Assembly: GCA_947588975.1 (NCBI GenBank)
Contig: CANQAF010000065.1
Coordinates: forward strand, 1 to 5,149
From: an uncultured Bacilli bacterium
Lineage (GTDB): Bacteria; Bacillota_I; Bacilli_A; RF39; UBA660
Direction: 5' to 3'
Length of the DNA stretch: 5,149 nucleotides
A program made the position numbers and the translations under genes. Below are positions 1 through 5,149 of this stretch, one piece after another. How positions within the stretch are numbered: position 1 is the stretch's first letter; each line of letters begins with the position of its first letter. The notes under the pieces were generated by a model. It had not been told where the DNA came from, ran no database searches, and saw only the letters and a program-made list of their open reading frames with translations.

Positions 1-119
1 GCTCCTTTTCTTGCATCATCGATTACTCCCATAATCATTGGTGTTGCAATTAATGCGATAATTGCTAAAATTACGATGACTGCTAATAATTCGATTAACG
101 TAAATCCTTTTTTCTTCAT
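1..119 (-). CDS. Type IV prepilin / pseudopilin, N-terminal part (runs off window)
   Basis: Only the first 39 codons are present; the gene continues past position 1. The protein starts with a short basic leader (MKKKG) followed by FTLIELL, the class III signal recognised by prepilin peptidase. Cleavage is expected between Gly5 and Phe6, giving an N-methylated Phe and the conserved Glu at mature position 5 (residue 10). A hydrophobic helix follows to about residue 30 and would serve as membrane anchor and filament core. The family includes type IV major and minor pilins, competence pseudopilins (ComGC-like) and type II secretion pseudopilins; 39 residues cannot separate these. The ATG at 119 is supported by a strong AGGAGG ribosome binding site at 126-133. 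A promoter of its own with a G9 spacer lies just upstream, after the terminator of the preceding gene. Confidence 0.93.
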   Translation of the reverse strand, partial: MKKKGFTLIELLAVIVILAIIALIATPMIMGVIDDARKG

Positions 120-148
120 TCTTACTTCCTCCTCTATTTTACGATATT

Positions 149-177
149 AGTATAACCCCCCCCCGGCCTTTTGTCAA
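149..177 (-). promoter_or_regulatory. Sigma-A promoter of the prepilin gene with homopolymeric spacer (likely phase-variable)
   Basis: Reading the minus strand, TTGACA (177-172, perfect -35) is followed by a 17-nt spacer (171-155) and TATACT (154-149, 5 of 6 to the -10 consensus). The spacer is AAAGGCC, then nine G, then T. The expected transcription start is about 141-143. That gives a leader of roughly 22-25 nt that includes the ribosome binding site at 126-133, so all the geometry fits. The promoter starts about 35 nt after the spoIIIAH terminator, so the pilin should be transcribed independently. The sequence itself shows the promoter elements and spacing; phase variation is inferred from the tract. 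Confidence 0.85.
156..164 (-). repeat. G9 homopolymer (simple sequence repeat) in promoter spacer
   Basis: Nine consecutive C on the plus strand (G on the transcribed-direction strand) occur in an otherwise AT-rich intergenic region, directly next to GGCC (165-168). Such tracts are slippage-prone during replication. This one lies wholly between the -35 and -10 of the pilin promoter, so a length change alters promoter spacing and not the protein. Confidence 0.95.
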
Positions 178-211
178 TATTATAGACTATATTTGATTGC
201 ATTTTACATTG

Positions 212-235
212 AAAAAGACTTCTATTCAAGAAGTC
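212..235 (-). terminator. Intrinsic terminator after the spoIIIAH-like gene
   Basis: On the minus strand a 7-bp stem GACTTCT / AGAAGTC (235-229 with 223-217) has a 5-nt loop and is followed directly by TTTTT (216-212). It begins 4 nt after the stop codon of the spoIIIAH-like gene and separates that gene from the pilin promoter. Confidence 0.88.
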
Positions 236-239
236 AAAT

Positions 240-755
240 TTATCCTTTAAATTGTACAGTAATATACATTTTTTTATCAAAATTGCTTTGAATACTTCTC
301 ATAATATTATTTGCAATTGTCGTATCATGTTTATTACTATCTACAACAACTTTAATCTGATCCCCATCTATTTTTACAAATGTTTTAAGTTGAAATTCAT
401 CTTGCAACTTTTGTTCTAATTTAGTTTCCTCCCCTTTATTAATATTTAATGCTTTCATTTTTTCAAATGCTGTATTTTTCTCATCAACCGAAGCTTTTGT
501 ATCAGTTAATATTTCCTTTAGTGCATCTAATTCTTCCATCAATTCTTCATCTGCGGAAACACGAAGAGCAGTTATAAGTTCACTTTCTTCAATGGATACA
601 GTGGGTTCTGTTTCTGTATTTTCAGAAGAACTTGTATCAACATAATTTCCATTCCCTGTTAGTAACAATTCTGATGGCATTGTAATATAATATACACTCA
701 ACACTAATATCAAACTAAATAATGTTAAAAACCATAAATTTTTTTTGTTAATCAT
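240..755 (-). CDS. spoIIIAH: SpoIIIAH-like protein (stage III sporulation)
   Basis: This is a 171-residue protein with a short N-terminal cytoplasmic tail and a membrane helix at about 7-26 containing LWFLTLFSLILVLSVYY. That segment closely resembles the N-terminus of Bacillus SpoIIIAH as I remember it. A Ser/Thr/Glu-rich linker (about 35-58) follows, then a charged helical segment (59-118) and an alpha/beta C-terminal domain (about 122-171, IDGDQIKVVV onward) typical of the family. In Bacillus subtilis SpoIIIAH sits in the mother-cell membrane and binds forespore SpoIIQ, forming a ring in the channel joining the two cells; its domain is related to YscJ/FliF ring proteins. It is shorter than the roughly 218-residue Bacillus protein, mostly through a shorter linker. 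The ATG at 755 has a strong AGGAGGG site at 767-761. No other spoIIIA gene is in the window. Terminators on both sides (851-874 and 212-235) make it a single-gene unit. Confidence 0.85.
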   Translation of the reverse strand: MINKKNLWFLTLFSLILVLSVYYITMPSELLLTGNGNYVDTSSSENTETEPTVSIEESELITALRVSADEELMEELDALKEILTDTKASVDEKNTAFEKMKALNINKGEETKLEQKLQDEFQLKTFVKIDGDQIKVVVDSNKHDTTIANNIMRSIQSNFDKKMYITVQFKG

Positions 756-782
756 ATGTTCCCTCCTAGTACTATCTATTTC

Positions 783-810
783 ACTATATGATATAAATCA
801 TGAAATATTC
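783..810 (-). promoter_or_regulatory. Possible sigma-E-type promoter of the spoIIIAH-like gene
   Basis: On the minus strand, GAATATTT (810-803) matches the sigma-E -35 consensus KMATATTT in all positions. CATATAGT (790-783) matches 6 of 8 positions of the -10 consensus CATACAHT. The 12-nt spacer is about one base shorter than the usual 13-15. A start near 776 would place the AGGAGGG site at 767-761 in a short leader. SpoIIIAH belongs to the sigma-E regulon in Bacillus, so the match makes sense, but the elements are AT-rich and could occur by chance. No convincing sigma-A promoter was seen between the terminator at 851 and the start codon. Confidence 0.4.
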
Positions 811-850
811 CATGGATTACATAATTTTAATGACTATTGATTATTTGCAT

Positions 851-874
851 AAAAAAAGAGAAAATTTTCTCTTT
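851..874 (-). terminator. Intrinsic terminator of the ltaS-like operon
   Basis: The palindrome AAAGAGAAAATTTTCTCTTT (855-874) folds into an 8-bp stem with an AATT loop and is followed on the minus strand by seven T (857-851). It overlaps the TAA stop codon (875-873) of the 208-residue protein gene, so translation ends inside the hairpin. Confidence 0.85.
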
Positions 875-1499
875 ATTGCATTTTTACAATTTGCAATTTG
901 TCATCATTATGTACCAAAGTTAATGATACATGATTTGGATAATCTAACGTCTCTTCATAAGTAACATACAAATCAACTAAATATGCCTTTTGATCAGATA
1001 CCATATCTGATTCATATTCTGTAGATTGAATATCTGTGACTTCTACATTACTTACCAATGGTAATGCTTGATTACGAGTTCCATATATATTATTTTCAAC
1101 ATATGCATAAATTGTTGACTTAGCAGAAGCTATGAAATCATTTTGATATGGTTCATATACAAATTGCGTTCCACCAACATCATTTTTATTAATTGCCTGT
1201 TTCAATGAATAAAAATCTGCTACAAATATTTGACTCATTAAAGATGCATAGGATTGCTCATCTACTTGTTCCTCTTCCAATACCTTTTTCAGGTCTTTAA
1301 ATAATGATTTTACGTATGCAGAGTCATTTTCATCTAATTTATAATCATAATTTTCAATTGTCTCTAACACTTTTACTTGAGAAATATTCCCAGATTTTAA
1401 ACTACGATATATATCAACTAAACAGAATAGTAAAACAATAAAACAACAAATAATTAATGTTAGAATAACTGGCCATGGTTTAATTTTTCTTTTTTTCAT
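873..1499 (-). CDS. Unrecognised membrane-anchored extracytoplasmic protein, operon partner of the LTA synthase
   Basis: I do not recognise the family. The 208-residue protein has a basic N-terminus (MKKRKIKPW), one strong hydrophobic helix at about 11-30 and no Cys in a lipobox arrangement. A hydrophilic domain of about 175 residues should therefore face the outside (N-in, C-out). Residues 45-90 look like charged amphipathic helices. The last 60 residues alternate as beta strands ending in a lysine/valine-rich strand (DKLQIVKMQ), a pattern that recalls NTF2-like or cystatin-like accessory domains, although this is only an impression. The start is fixed by AGGAG at 1511-1507, which lies in the last codons of the upstream LTA synthase-family gene. 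The 4-nt gap between that stop codon and this ATG implies co-transcription and probable translational coupling. A role helping or localising the LTA synthase is inferred from context only. Confidence 0.82.
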   Translation of the reverse strand: MKKRKIKPWPVILTLIICCFIVLLFCLVDIYRSLKSGNISQVKVLETIENYDYKLDENDSAYVKSLFKDLKKVLEEEQVDEQSYASLMSQIFVADFYSLKQAINKNDVGGTQFVYEPYQNDFIASAKSTIYAYVENNIYGTRNQALPLVSNVEVTDIQSTEYESDMVSDQKAYLVDLYVTYEETLDYPNHVSLTLVHNDDKLQIVKMQ

Positions 1500-1503
1500 A
1501 TCG

Positions 1504-3531
1504 TTACTCCTGTCCTAATAATTCTTTAATTTCGTTGGTTTTCTTAATTAAATCATATACAATAATCGAATCCGATATAGAAAGAGCTTGTTCTGCAAAA
1601 TCTGTATATTTTTGAACATATTCCATACTAACTGTTTCATTGGAGTTTAACAACTTAATGTCATCTGTACTTTGATTATAATACATTTTATCAGTAAGCC
1701 AATTACCATCTGGGAATACAACAACATTTTCATCAATACTAAAGATATCTTGTCCAATTGCATATGGACTTGAAAATCCCATCATATTACCTAATGTTGA
1801 AAGCACATTATACATTCCGGTTACTTTTGTTACTTCACCTTGTAATCTATGATCTTTTGTCCAAATGATAAATGGAACTTTACGATTCAATTCATATGTA
1901 TAATAATCTACATCAATATATGCAGGGTCATCTGAACTTAAAATACTATCAGTTTCTGGTACATAATTATAAAAACGACGATATTGAGATTCTTTTAATT
2001 TTGCATCATGATCTCCATAAATAACAATTGCTGTATTTTCTAATAATCCTGCTTCATCCATATCATTTATAAATTGACCTAATGCTTCATCCGCATAATG
2101 TACAGATTTAAAATAATTCCCAAGTTTGGTTCCTTCCATATATGGTGCTACTTTTTCTTCCATTTCACCAGTTTCTTCATTTAATGCTTGATATTTATAA
2201 TTGACTTCATAATCTGTATGTCCTTCAATATCAGAAAAAGGAGTATGGTTCGTTAACATAATTAAAACTCCATAAAAATTTTTATTTTGCTCACTAATTG
2301 TTTTAATTTTTGGCACTGCTTGACGGAAGAAAGATTTATCAGAAAGTCCAAGTCCAATCGTTTCATCAATCACGAAATCATTCTTATAATTATAGTATTT
2401 GTCATATCCTAAACTTTTATGCGCATTTAAACGATTCCAAAAAGAACCATTATTTCCATGCATACTAAATGTATAATATCCTTGTTCTTTTAATAATTTT
2501 GGAATGGTCACATATTCTCTATCAAAATAACTAACAAAAACAGTTCCAGTACTTGCAGGCATTAAACCAGTATTAAATGTAAATTCACTATCGCTACTAG
2601 TTCCAACACTTTCTTGTGCATAAAAATTAGAAAAATATAACCCCTCACTTGCAAGTCGTTTTAAATTTGGTGCCACTGGTTCTCCATTGAATTCTGTATC
2701 CAAAACAAAATTTTGAATACTTTCAGCATGAATTGCAATCACATTCATCCCTTTTAAGATATTCGTATATTGATTTTGTTGGTGTGAATTATCACGTTCA
2801 CTATAGTACTCACGAAACATTTTAGCATGCTCATCATAACCAAATAATGGATTAATCTTTGCTTGTAAAGTAGCAACTAAATCGTTAGCCTGGTAAGTAT
2901 AAGTTCCAAAACACATTACTACATATTCGCGATTCCATTGCTTGCTTAAACGACTAATATCAGTTGAACTAAGGGTAGAAATAAATAAACCAAAGAAAAT
3001 TAGACTAGCAACAAGAGTATTTAAAGCACGTACTTTACCTACTTCAATTTTTTCTACATAGTCATAATATCCTTTTTTCTTTAATTTGATATGTACAAAA
3101 ATCATTACAACGATTTGCCAGATATAGCAAAAATCTTTTAATTCCATTACATTTTCTACAACCGCATCTGTTACGCCTACCAATTGTAAAGAAGTTTGTA
3201 ATAATGAAAAAGAAGCAAATGATAAAAAATTTGTATAATAAATGGAATTGACTAAACATATTAATGTTAAAATAATAGACCATGTGATATAATAACGAAA
3301 TTGATGTTTTGGTTTTATGAAATAACCAAACGCAGCAATGACAAGTACTAAAGCTAAATCAGCTATAATTGGCCTAATTTCAAAATAATTTTTAACAGTA
3401 AAAAAACGTAATATACTAGCATTAATCACAGATGATATGACAAATGTCATAACGAGAATATTAGTTTTAAAATACTGTTTTATAAATGCTATTATTTTTT
3501 TAATAGATTCTATTATTGTTTCAAATTTCAT
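1504..3531 (-). CDS. LTA synthase family protein (polyglycerolphosphate transferase, sulfatase fold)
   Basis: This 675-residue membrane enzyme has five predicted N-terminal helices (about 24-44, 53-72, 79-101, 135-150 and 170-188), then an extracellular alkaline phosphatase/sulfatase-like domain (about 260-600). LtaS-family enzymes transfer glycerol phosphate from phosphatidylglycerol onto a growing teichoic acid chain and need a divalent metal, usually Mn2+. Visible active-site landmarks are Glu270 (IHAES), the nucleophile loop GTSSDSEF (310-317), HGNNGSFWNR (358-367), NHTPF (His429) and GDHD (Asp507, His508). They match Staphylococcus aureus LtaS residues E255, T300, H347, W354, R356, H416, D475 and H476 as remembered. 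By this alignment Ser312 sits where LtaS has catalytic Thr300, with Thr311 next to it. A C-terminal extension of about 70 residues (605-675) is helical. The ATG at 3531 follows an AAGGTGAT site at 3542-3535. Whether it makes LTA, primes it or modifies another glycerophosphate polymer cannot be decided here. Confidence 0.92.
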   Translation of the reverse strand: MKFETIIESIKKIIAFIKQYFKTNILVMTFVISSVINASILRFFTVKNYFEIRPIIADLALVLVIAAFGYFIKPKHQFRYYITWSIILTLICLVNSIYYTNFLSFASFSLLQTSLQLVGVTDAVVENVMELKDFCYIWQIVVMIFVHIKLKKKGYYDYVEKIEVGKVRALNTLVASLIFFGLFISTLSSTDISRLSKQWNREYVVMCFGTYTYQANDLVATLQAKINPLFGYDEHAKMFREYYSERDNSHQQNQYTNILKGMNVIAIHAESIQNFVLDTEFNGEPVAPNLKRLASEGLYFSNFYAQESVGTSSDSEFTFNTGLMPASTGTVFVSYFDREYVTIPKLLKEQGYYTFSMHGNNGSFWNRLNAHKSLGYDKYYNYKNDFVIDETIGLGLSDKSFFRQAVPKIKTISEQNKNFYGVLIMLTNHTPFSDIEGHTDYEVNYKYQALNEETGEMEEKVAPYMEGTKLGNYFKSVHYADEALGQFINDMDEAGLLENTAIVIYGDHDAKLKESQYRRFYNYVPETDSILSSDDPAYIDVDYYTYELNRKVPFIIWTKDHRLQGEVTKVTGMYNVLSTLGNMMGFSSPYAIGQDIFSIDENVVVFPDGNWLTDKMYYNQSTDDIKLLNSNETVSMEYVQKYTDFAEQALSISDSIIVYDLIKKTNEIKELLGQE

Positions 3532-3552
3532 TCTATCACCTTCATATAGATG

Positions 3553-3581
3553 AGTATATCATATTTTAAATATGTTTTCAA
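3553..3581 (-). promoter_or_regulatory. Promoter of the LTA synthase-family operon
   Basis: On the minus strand, TTGAAA (3581-3576, 5 of 6 to the -35 consensus) is followed by a 17-nt spacer and TATACT (3558-3553). TGA directly upstream of the -10 (3561-3559) gives an extended -10. A start near 3546 would leave a leader of about 15 nt with the ribosome binding site at 3542-3535. Confidence 0.8.
3560..3574. repeat. Perfect 7-bp inverted repeat in promoter spacer (operator candidate)
   Basis: CATATTT-T-AAATATG is a perfect 15-nt palindrome (7-bp arms, 1-nt centre) filling almost the whole spacer between the -35 and -10 of the LTA synthase-family promoter. It could be a repressor site. It is AT-rich, so chance occurrence is possible. 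Confidence 0.5.
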
Positions 3582-3591
3582 TGAATTGAAA
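3576..3591. repeat. Perfect 7-bp inverted repeat over the -35 box (operator candidate)
   Basis: TTTCAAT-GA-ATTGAAA is a perfect 16-nt palindrome starting one base after the preceding palindrome. Its left arm contains the -35 hexamer (3576-3581). A protein bound here would compete with RNA polymerase. The sequence does not match a regulator motif I can name. Confidence 0.5.
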
Positions 3592-3605
3592 TCGATGGTG
3601 TCAAG

Positions 3606-3632
3606 AAAAAAGCAACTTATGTTGCTTTTTTT
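3606..3632 (-). terminator. Intrinsic terminator after murD
   Basis: The hairpin has a GCAAC/GTTGC core (3612-3616 with 3621-3625) extended by A/T pairs and a 4-nt loop, with six A on one side (3606-3611) and seven T on the other (3626-3632). It can work in both directions. With all genes on the minus strand it should end murD transcription about 50 nt after the stop codon. Confidence 0.82.
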
Positions 3633-3680
3633 AACTGTAGATAAAAAGTTCCTATTCTTATCATACCTTTTTATTCAAAA

Positions 3681-5015
3681 TTAATTTGCAAAGTTCGACA
3701 TGATTGTTTTAAATTCATTCCCACGATCTTCAAAGCAAGCATATTGATCCCATGAAGCACACGCTGGTGATAGTAAAATAACTTCTCCTTCGATAGATTC
3801 TTGATACGATGCCACGGAAGCTTCTTTTAATGTATCAAATACTTCGCATTCGATATGATTTGAATCACAAAAATCCTTTATTTTACTTTTAGTTTCCCCA
3901 AAACAATATACTTTTCTAACATAATTCATATATGGATATAATTCACTAAAATCTTGGTTACGATCTAATCCCCCTAGCAATAAACGAACTGGTTTTTCAA
4001 AAGATTTTAATGCTGTAATGGTTGCTACATTATTTGTAGATTTTGAATCATTATAAATTTCTCTACCATGAATTGTTGTAACATATTCGATACGATGTTC
4101 TACACCTTTAAAAGTTTTTAAAACATCTTTAATAGTAGCATCTTCTACTTTTAATATCTTGGCAACTAATATTGCGGCCATTATATTTTCATAATTATGT
4201 GTTCCTTTTAAACAAATTTCATCCACATTTATAAATGCTTGATTATCATAATAAATAATTCCATCTTTTAAGTAACATAATTGTTTCATAACTCTAGAAA
4301 AATAACATTTATGACTTTGAATTTCCTTAGTAGCATTGATAACCTCTTCATTATCAAAATTTAAAATTGCATAATTATCTTTGGTATGGTGATTAAAAAT
4401 TCTTTTTTTCATCTCTACATAACGTTCGTGTGAATCATGAAAATCAGTATGAGTATCACTGATATTAGTTAAAACACTAATATCAGTTTTAAACTTGTAC
4501 ATATCACATAATTGGTGGTCAGAAATTTCAATGACCATAATATCGCCACTTTGAATTTGAGATATCATACCAGAAACCGGATAACCTATATTGCCACATA
4601 GATGTACACGAGGGAAAGCTTTTTTCAATATTTCATAAATAAGTGTGACAGTTGTTGTTTTTCCATTGGATCCAGTAACTCCTATAATTTTAACATTACT
4701 AGGTAAATAAGAATAAGCAACTTCTAGTTCATTCACAACAGGAATATTTAATCTGTTAGCCTTCATCACACATGGATTAGTATACTTTATTCCCGGATTT
4801 TTTACAACGACATCAAAACTATCATCTAACAATGCCTCTTGGTTTTCAGTAATAATTACAGGAATTCCTAATTGTTCCAACTCTTTGATTTGTGATTCAT
4901 CTTGTTGCTTTCCATCGGTTACAATAATGTTATTATGGTAATTAGATAATAACTTTGCAACTTCATAGCCGCTTTTGGCCATTCCTAATATTAAAATTTT
5001 TTTCTCTTGATACAT
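3681..5015 (-). CDS. murD: UDP-N-acetylmuramoyl-L-alanine--D-glutamate ligase
   Basis: MurD adds D-glutamate to UDP-MurNAc-L-Ala with ATP in the cytoplasm, the second amino-acid step of peptidoglycan precursor synthesis. The 444 residues are close to the family norm. An N-terminal Rossmann-like UMP-binding domain (1-100, start ILILGMAKSG) is followed by the ATP-binding central domain with P-loop GVTGSNGKTTT (112-122, Lys119). Glu163 lies in EISDHQL, His189 in NISDTHTDFH, and Lys203 aligns with the carbamylated lysine. GTHNYEN (271-277) and EHRIE (306-310) lead to the C-terminal domain, which holds YNDSKSTN (321-328), LLGGLDRNQDF (346-356), SPACASWDQ (416-424) and RG at 431-432. EISDHQL departs from the usual ExSSFQL. 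The ATG at 5015 has an AAGGAGTG site at 5028-5021. The gene is flanked by terminators, so it appears transcribed alone and not in a dcw operon. Confidence 0.96.
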   Translation of the reverse strand: MYQEKKILILGMAKSGYEVAKLLSNYHNNIIVTDGKQQDESQIKELEQLGIPVIITENQEALLDDSFDVVVKNPGIKYTNPCVMKANRLNIPVVNELEVAYSYLPSNVKIIGVTGSNGKTTTVTLIYEILKKAFPRVHLCGNIGYPVSGMISQIQSGDIMVIEISDHQLCDMYKFKTDISVLTNISDTHTDFHDSHERYVEMKKRIFNHHTKDNYAILNFDNEEVINATKEIQSHKCYFSRVMKQLCYLKDGIIYYDNQAFINVDEICLKGTHNYENIMAAILVAKILKVEDATIKDVLKTFKGVEHRIEYVTTIHGREIYNDSKSTNNVATITALKSFEKPVRLLLGGLDRNQDFSELYPYMNYVRKVYCFGETKSKIKDFCDSNHIECEVFDTLKEASVASYQESIEGEVILLSPACASWDQYACFEDRGNEFKTIMSNFAN

Positions 5016-5035
5016 AGTTTCACTCCTTATATTCT

Positions 5036-5044
5036 ATTATAACA
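5036..5044 (-). promoter_or_regulatory. Extended -10 promoter of murD
   Basis: On the minus strand TGTTATAAT (5044-5036) is a perfect extended -10 (TG-N-TATAAT). The best -35 at usable spacing is a weak TTCCCT (5065-5060, 18-nt spacer, 3 of 6). The start would fall near 5029, giving a leader of about 14 nt. The element lies between the preceding terminator and the murD ribosome binding site. Confidence 0.7.
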
Positions 5045-5068
5045 TTATTCCAAGTGTGAAGGGAATAG

Positions 5069-5094
5069 AAAAAGAATCTCATAATAAGATTCTT
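5069..5094 (-). terminator. Intrinsic terminator of the gene upstream of murD
   Basis: An 8-bp stem AAGAATCT / AGATTCTT (5072-5079 with 5087-5094) with a 7-nt loop is followed on the minus strand by a short T-run (5073-5069, partly overlapping the stem). The plus-strand side is not T-rich, so it faces the minus strand and should insulate murD from the preceding gene. Confidence 0.75.
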
Positions 5095-5096
5095 CA

Positions 5097-5149
5097 TTAA
5101 TCATATATTAAAACAGTGAATGTGTAAATTAATTGGTTAATGATACTAA
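5097..5149 (-). CDS. Possible C-terminal end of an upstream gene (partial)
   Basis: On the minus strand one frame is open from the window edge for 16 codons (5147-5100) and ends with TAA at 5099-5097, two bases before a terminator hairpin. This is where the last codons of a terminated gene are expected. The encoded tail (SIINQLIYTFTVLIYD) is hydrophobic and not recognised. The other two frames stop earlier. The stretch is short enough that it may be non-coding. Confidence 0.3.
   Translation of the reverse strand, partial: SIINQLIYTFTVLIYD

Noticed and set aside
179..184. TATAAT on the minus strand just upstream of the pilin -35
   Set aside because: The sequence 17 nt upstream (GTAAAA) is a poor -35 and there is no TG extension; the TTGACA-17-TATACT pair downstream is far better.
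3062..3283. 73-codon minus-strand open frame inside the LTA synthase-family gene
   Set aside because: It lies wholly within the membrane-helix coding part of the 675-residue gene in another frame, has low-complexity Phe/Ile/Cys-rich content and no independent promoter. It is a shadow frame.
3587..3600. CcpA-like (cre) motif upstream of the LTA synthase-family gene
   Set aside because: The plus strand (TGAAATCGATGGTG) matches the first 11 positions of the consensus but fails at the last three and is not symmetric, so it does not make a credible operator.
3599..3604. Perfect TTGACA on the minus strand upstream of the LTA synthase-family gene
   Set aside because: No -10 hexamer lies 16-18 nt downstream; the sequence there is the TTGAAA used as the -35 of a better promoter.
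5055..5060. TTCACA as a -35 for the murD promoter
   Set aside because: It is only 13 nt from the -10, too short for a sigma-A promoter.

Overview
This low-GC window (roughly 30% GC by eye) looks like a chromosomal piece from a spore-forming Gram-positive bacterium of the Bacillota. A SpoIIIAH-like sporulation protein, a polytopic lipoteichoic acid (LTA) synthase-family enzyme, MurD and strong AGGAGG-type ribosome binding sites all point that way. An Erysipelotrichia-like or related AT-rich gut Firmicute is my best guess, but that is inference. All genes lie on the minus strand, so transcription runs from high to low coordinates.

In transcription order there are four compact units separated by hairpin terminators. 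(1) The possible last codons of an upstream gene (5097-5149) are followed by a terminator (5069-5094). (2) murD (3681-5015) stands alone with an extended -10 promoter and a terminator at 3606-3632. (3) A two-gene operon holds an LTA synthase-family gene (1504-3531) and, 4 nt downstream, a gene for an unrecognised single-pass membrane protein (873-1499). Its promoter contains two back-to-back perfect palindromes, and its terminator (851-874) overlaps the last stop codon. (4) A single-gene spoIIIAH-like unit (240-755) has a possible sigma-E-type promoter and a terminator at 212-235. After it, a type IV prepilin gene begins at 119 and runs off the window.

The most striking feature is the pilin promoter. 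A perfect TTGACA -35 and a TATACT -10 are separated by exactly 17 bp, and 9 of those 17 are an uninterrupted G tract (C on the plus strand, 156-164). A homopolymer inside a core-promoter spacer is the classic layout of a phase-variable promoter. Gain or loss of one G would move the spacing off 17 and reduce pilin transcription, so the sequenced copy would be in the ON state.

The genes share a cell-envelope theme: peptidoglycan precursor synthesis (MurD), polyglycerolphosphate polymer synthesis (LtaS-like), the forespore-mother cell channel (SpoIIIAH) and a surface filament (pilin). The terminators and promoters suggest they are regulated separately. No RNA genes, CRISPR arrays, insertion sequences or gene-free stretches above 300 bases were seen.
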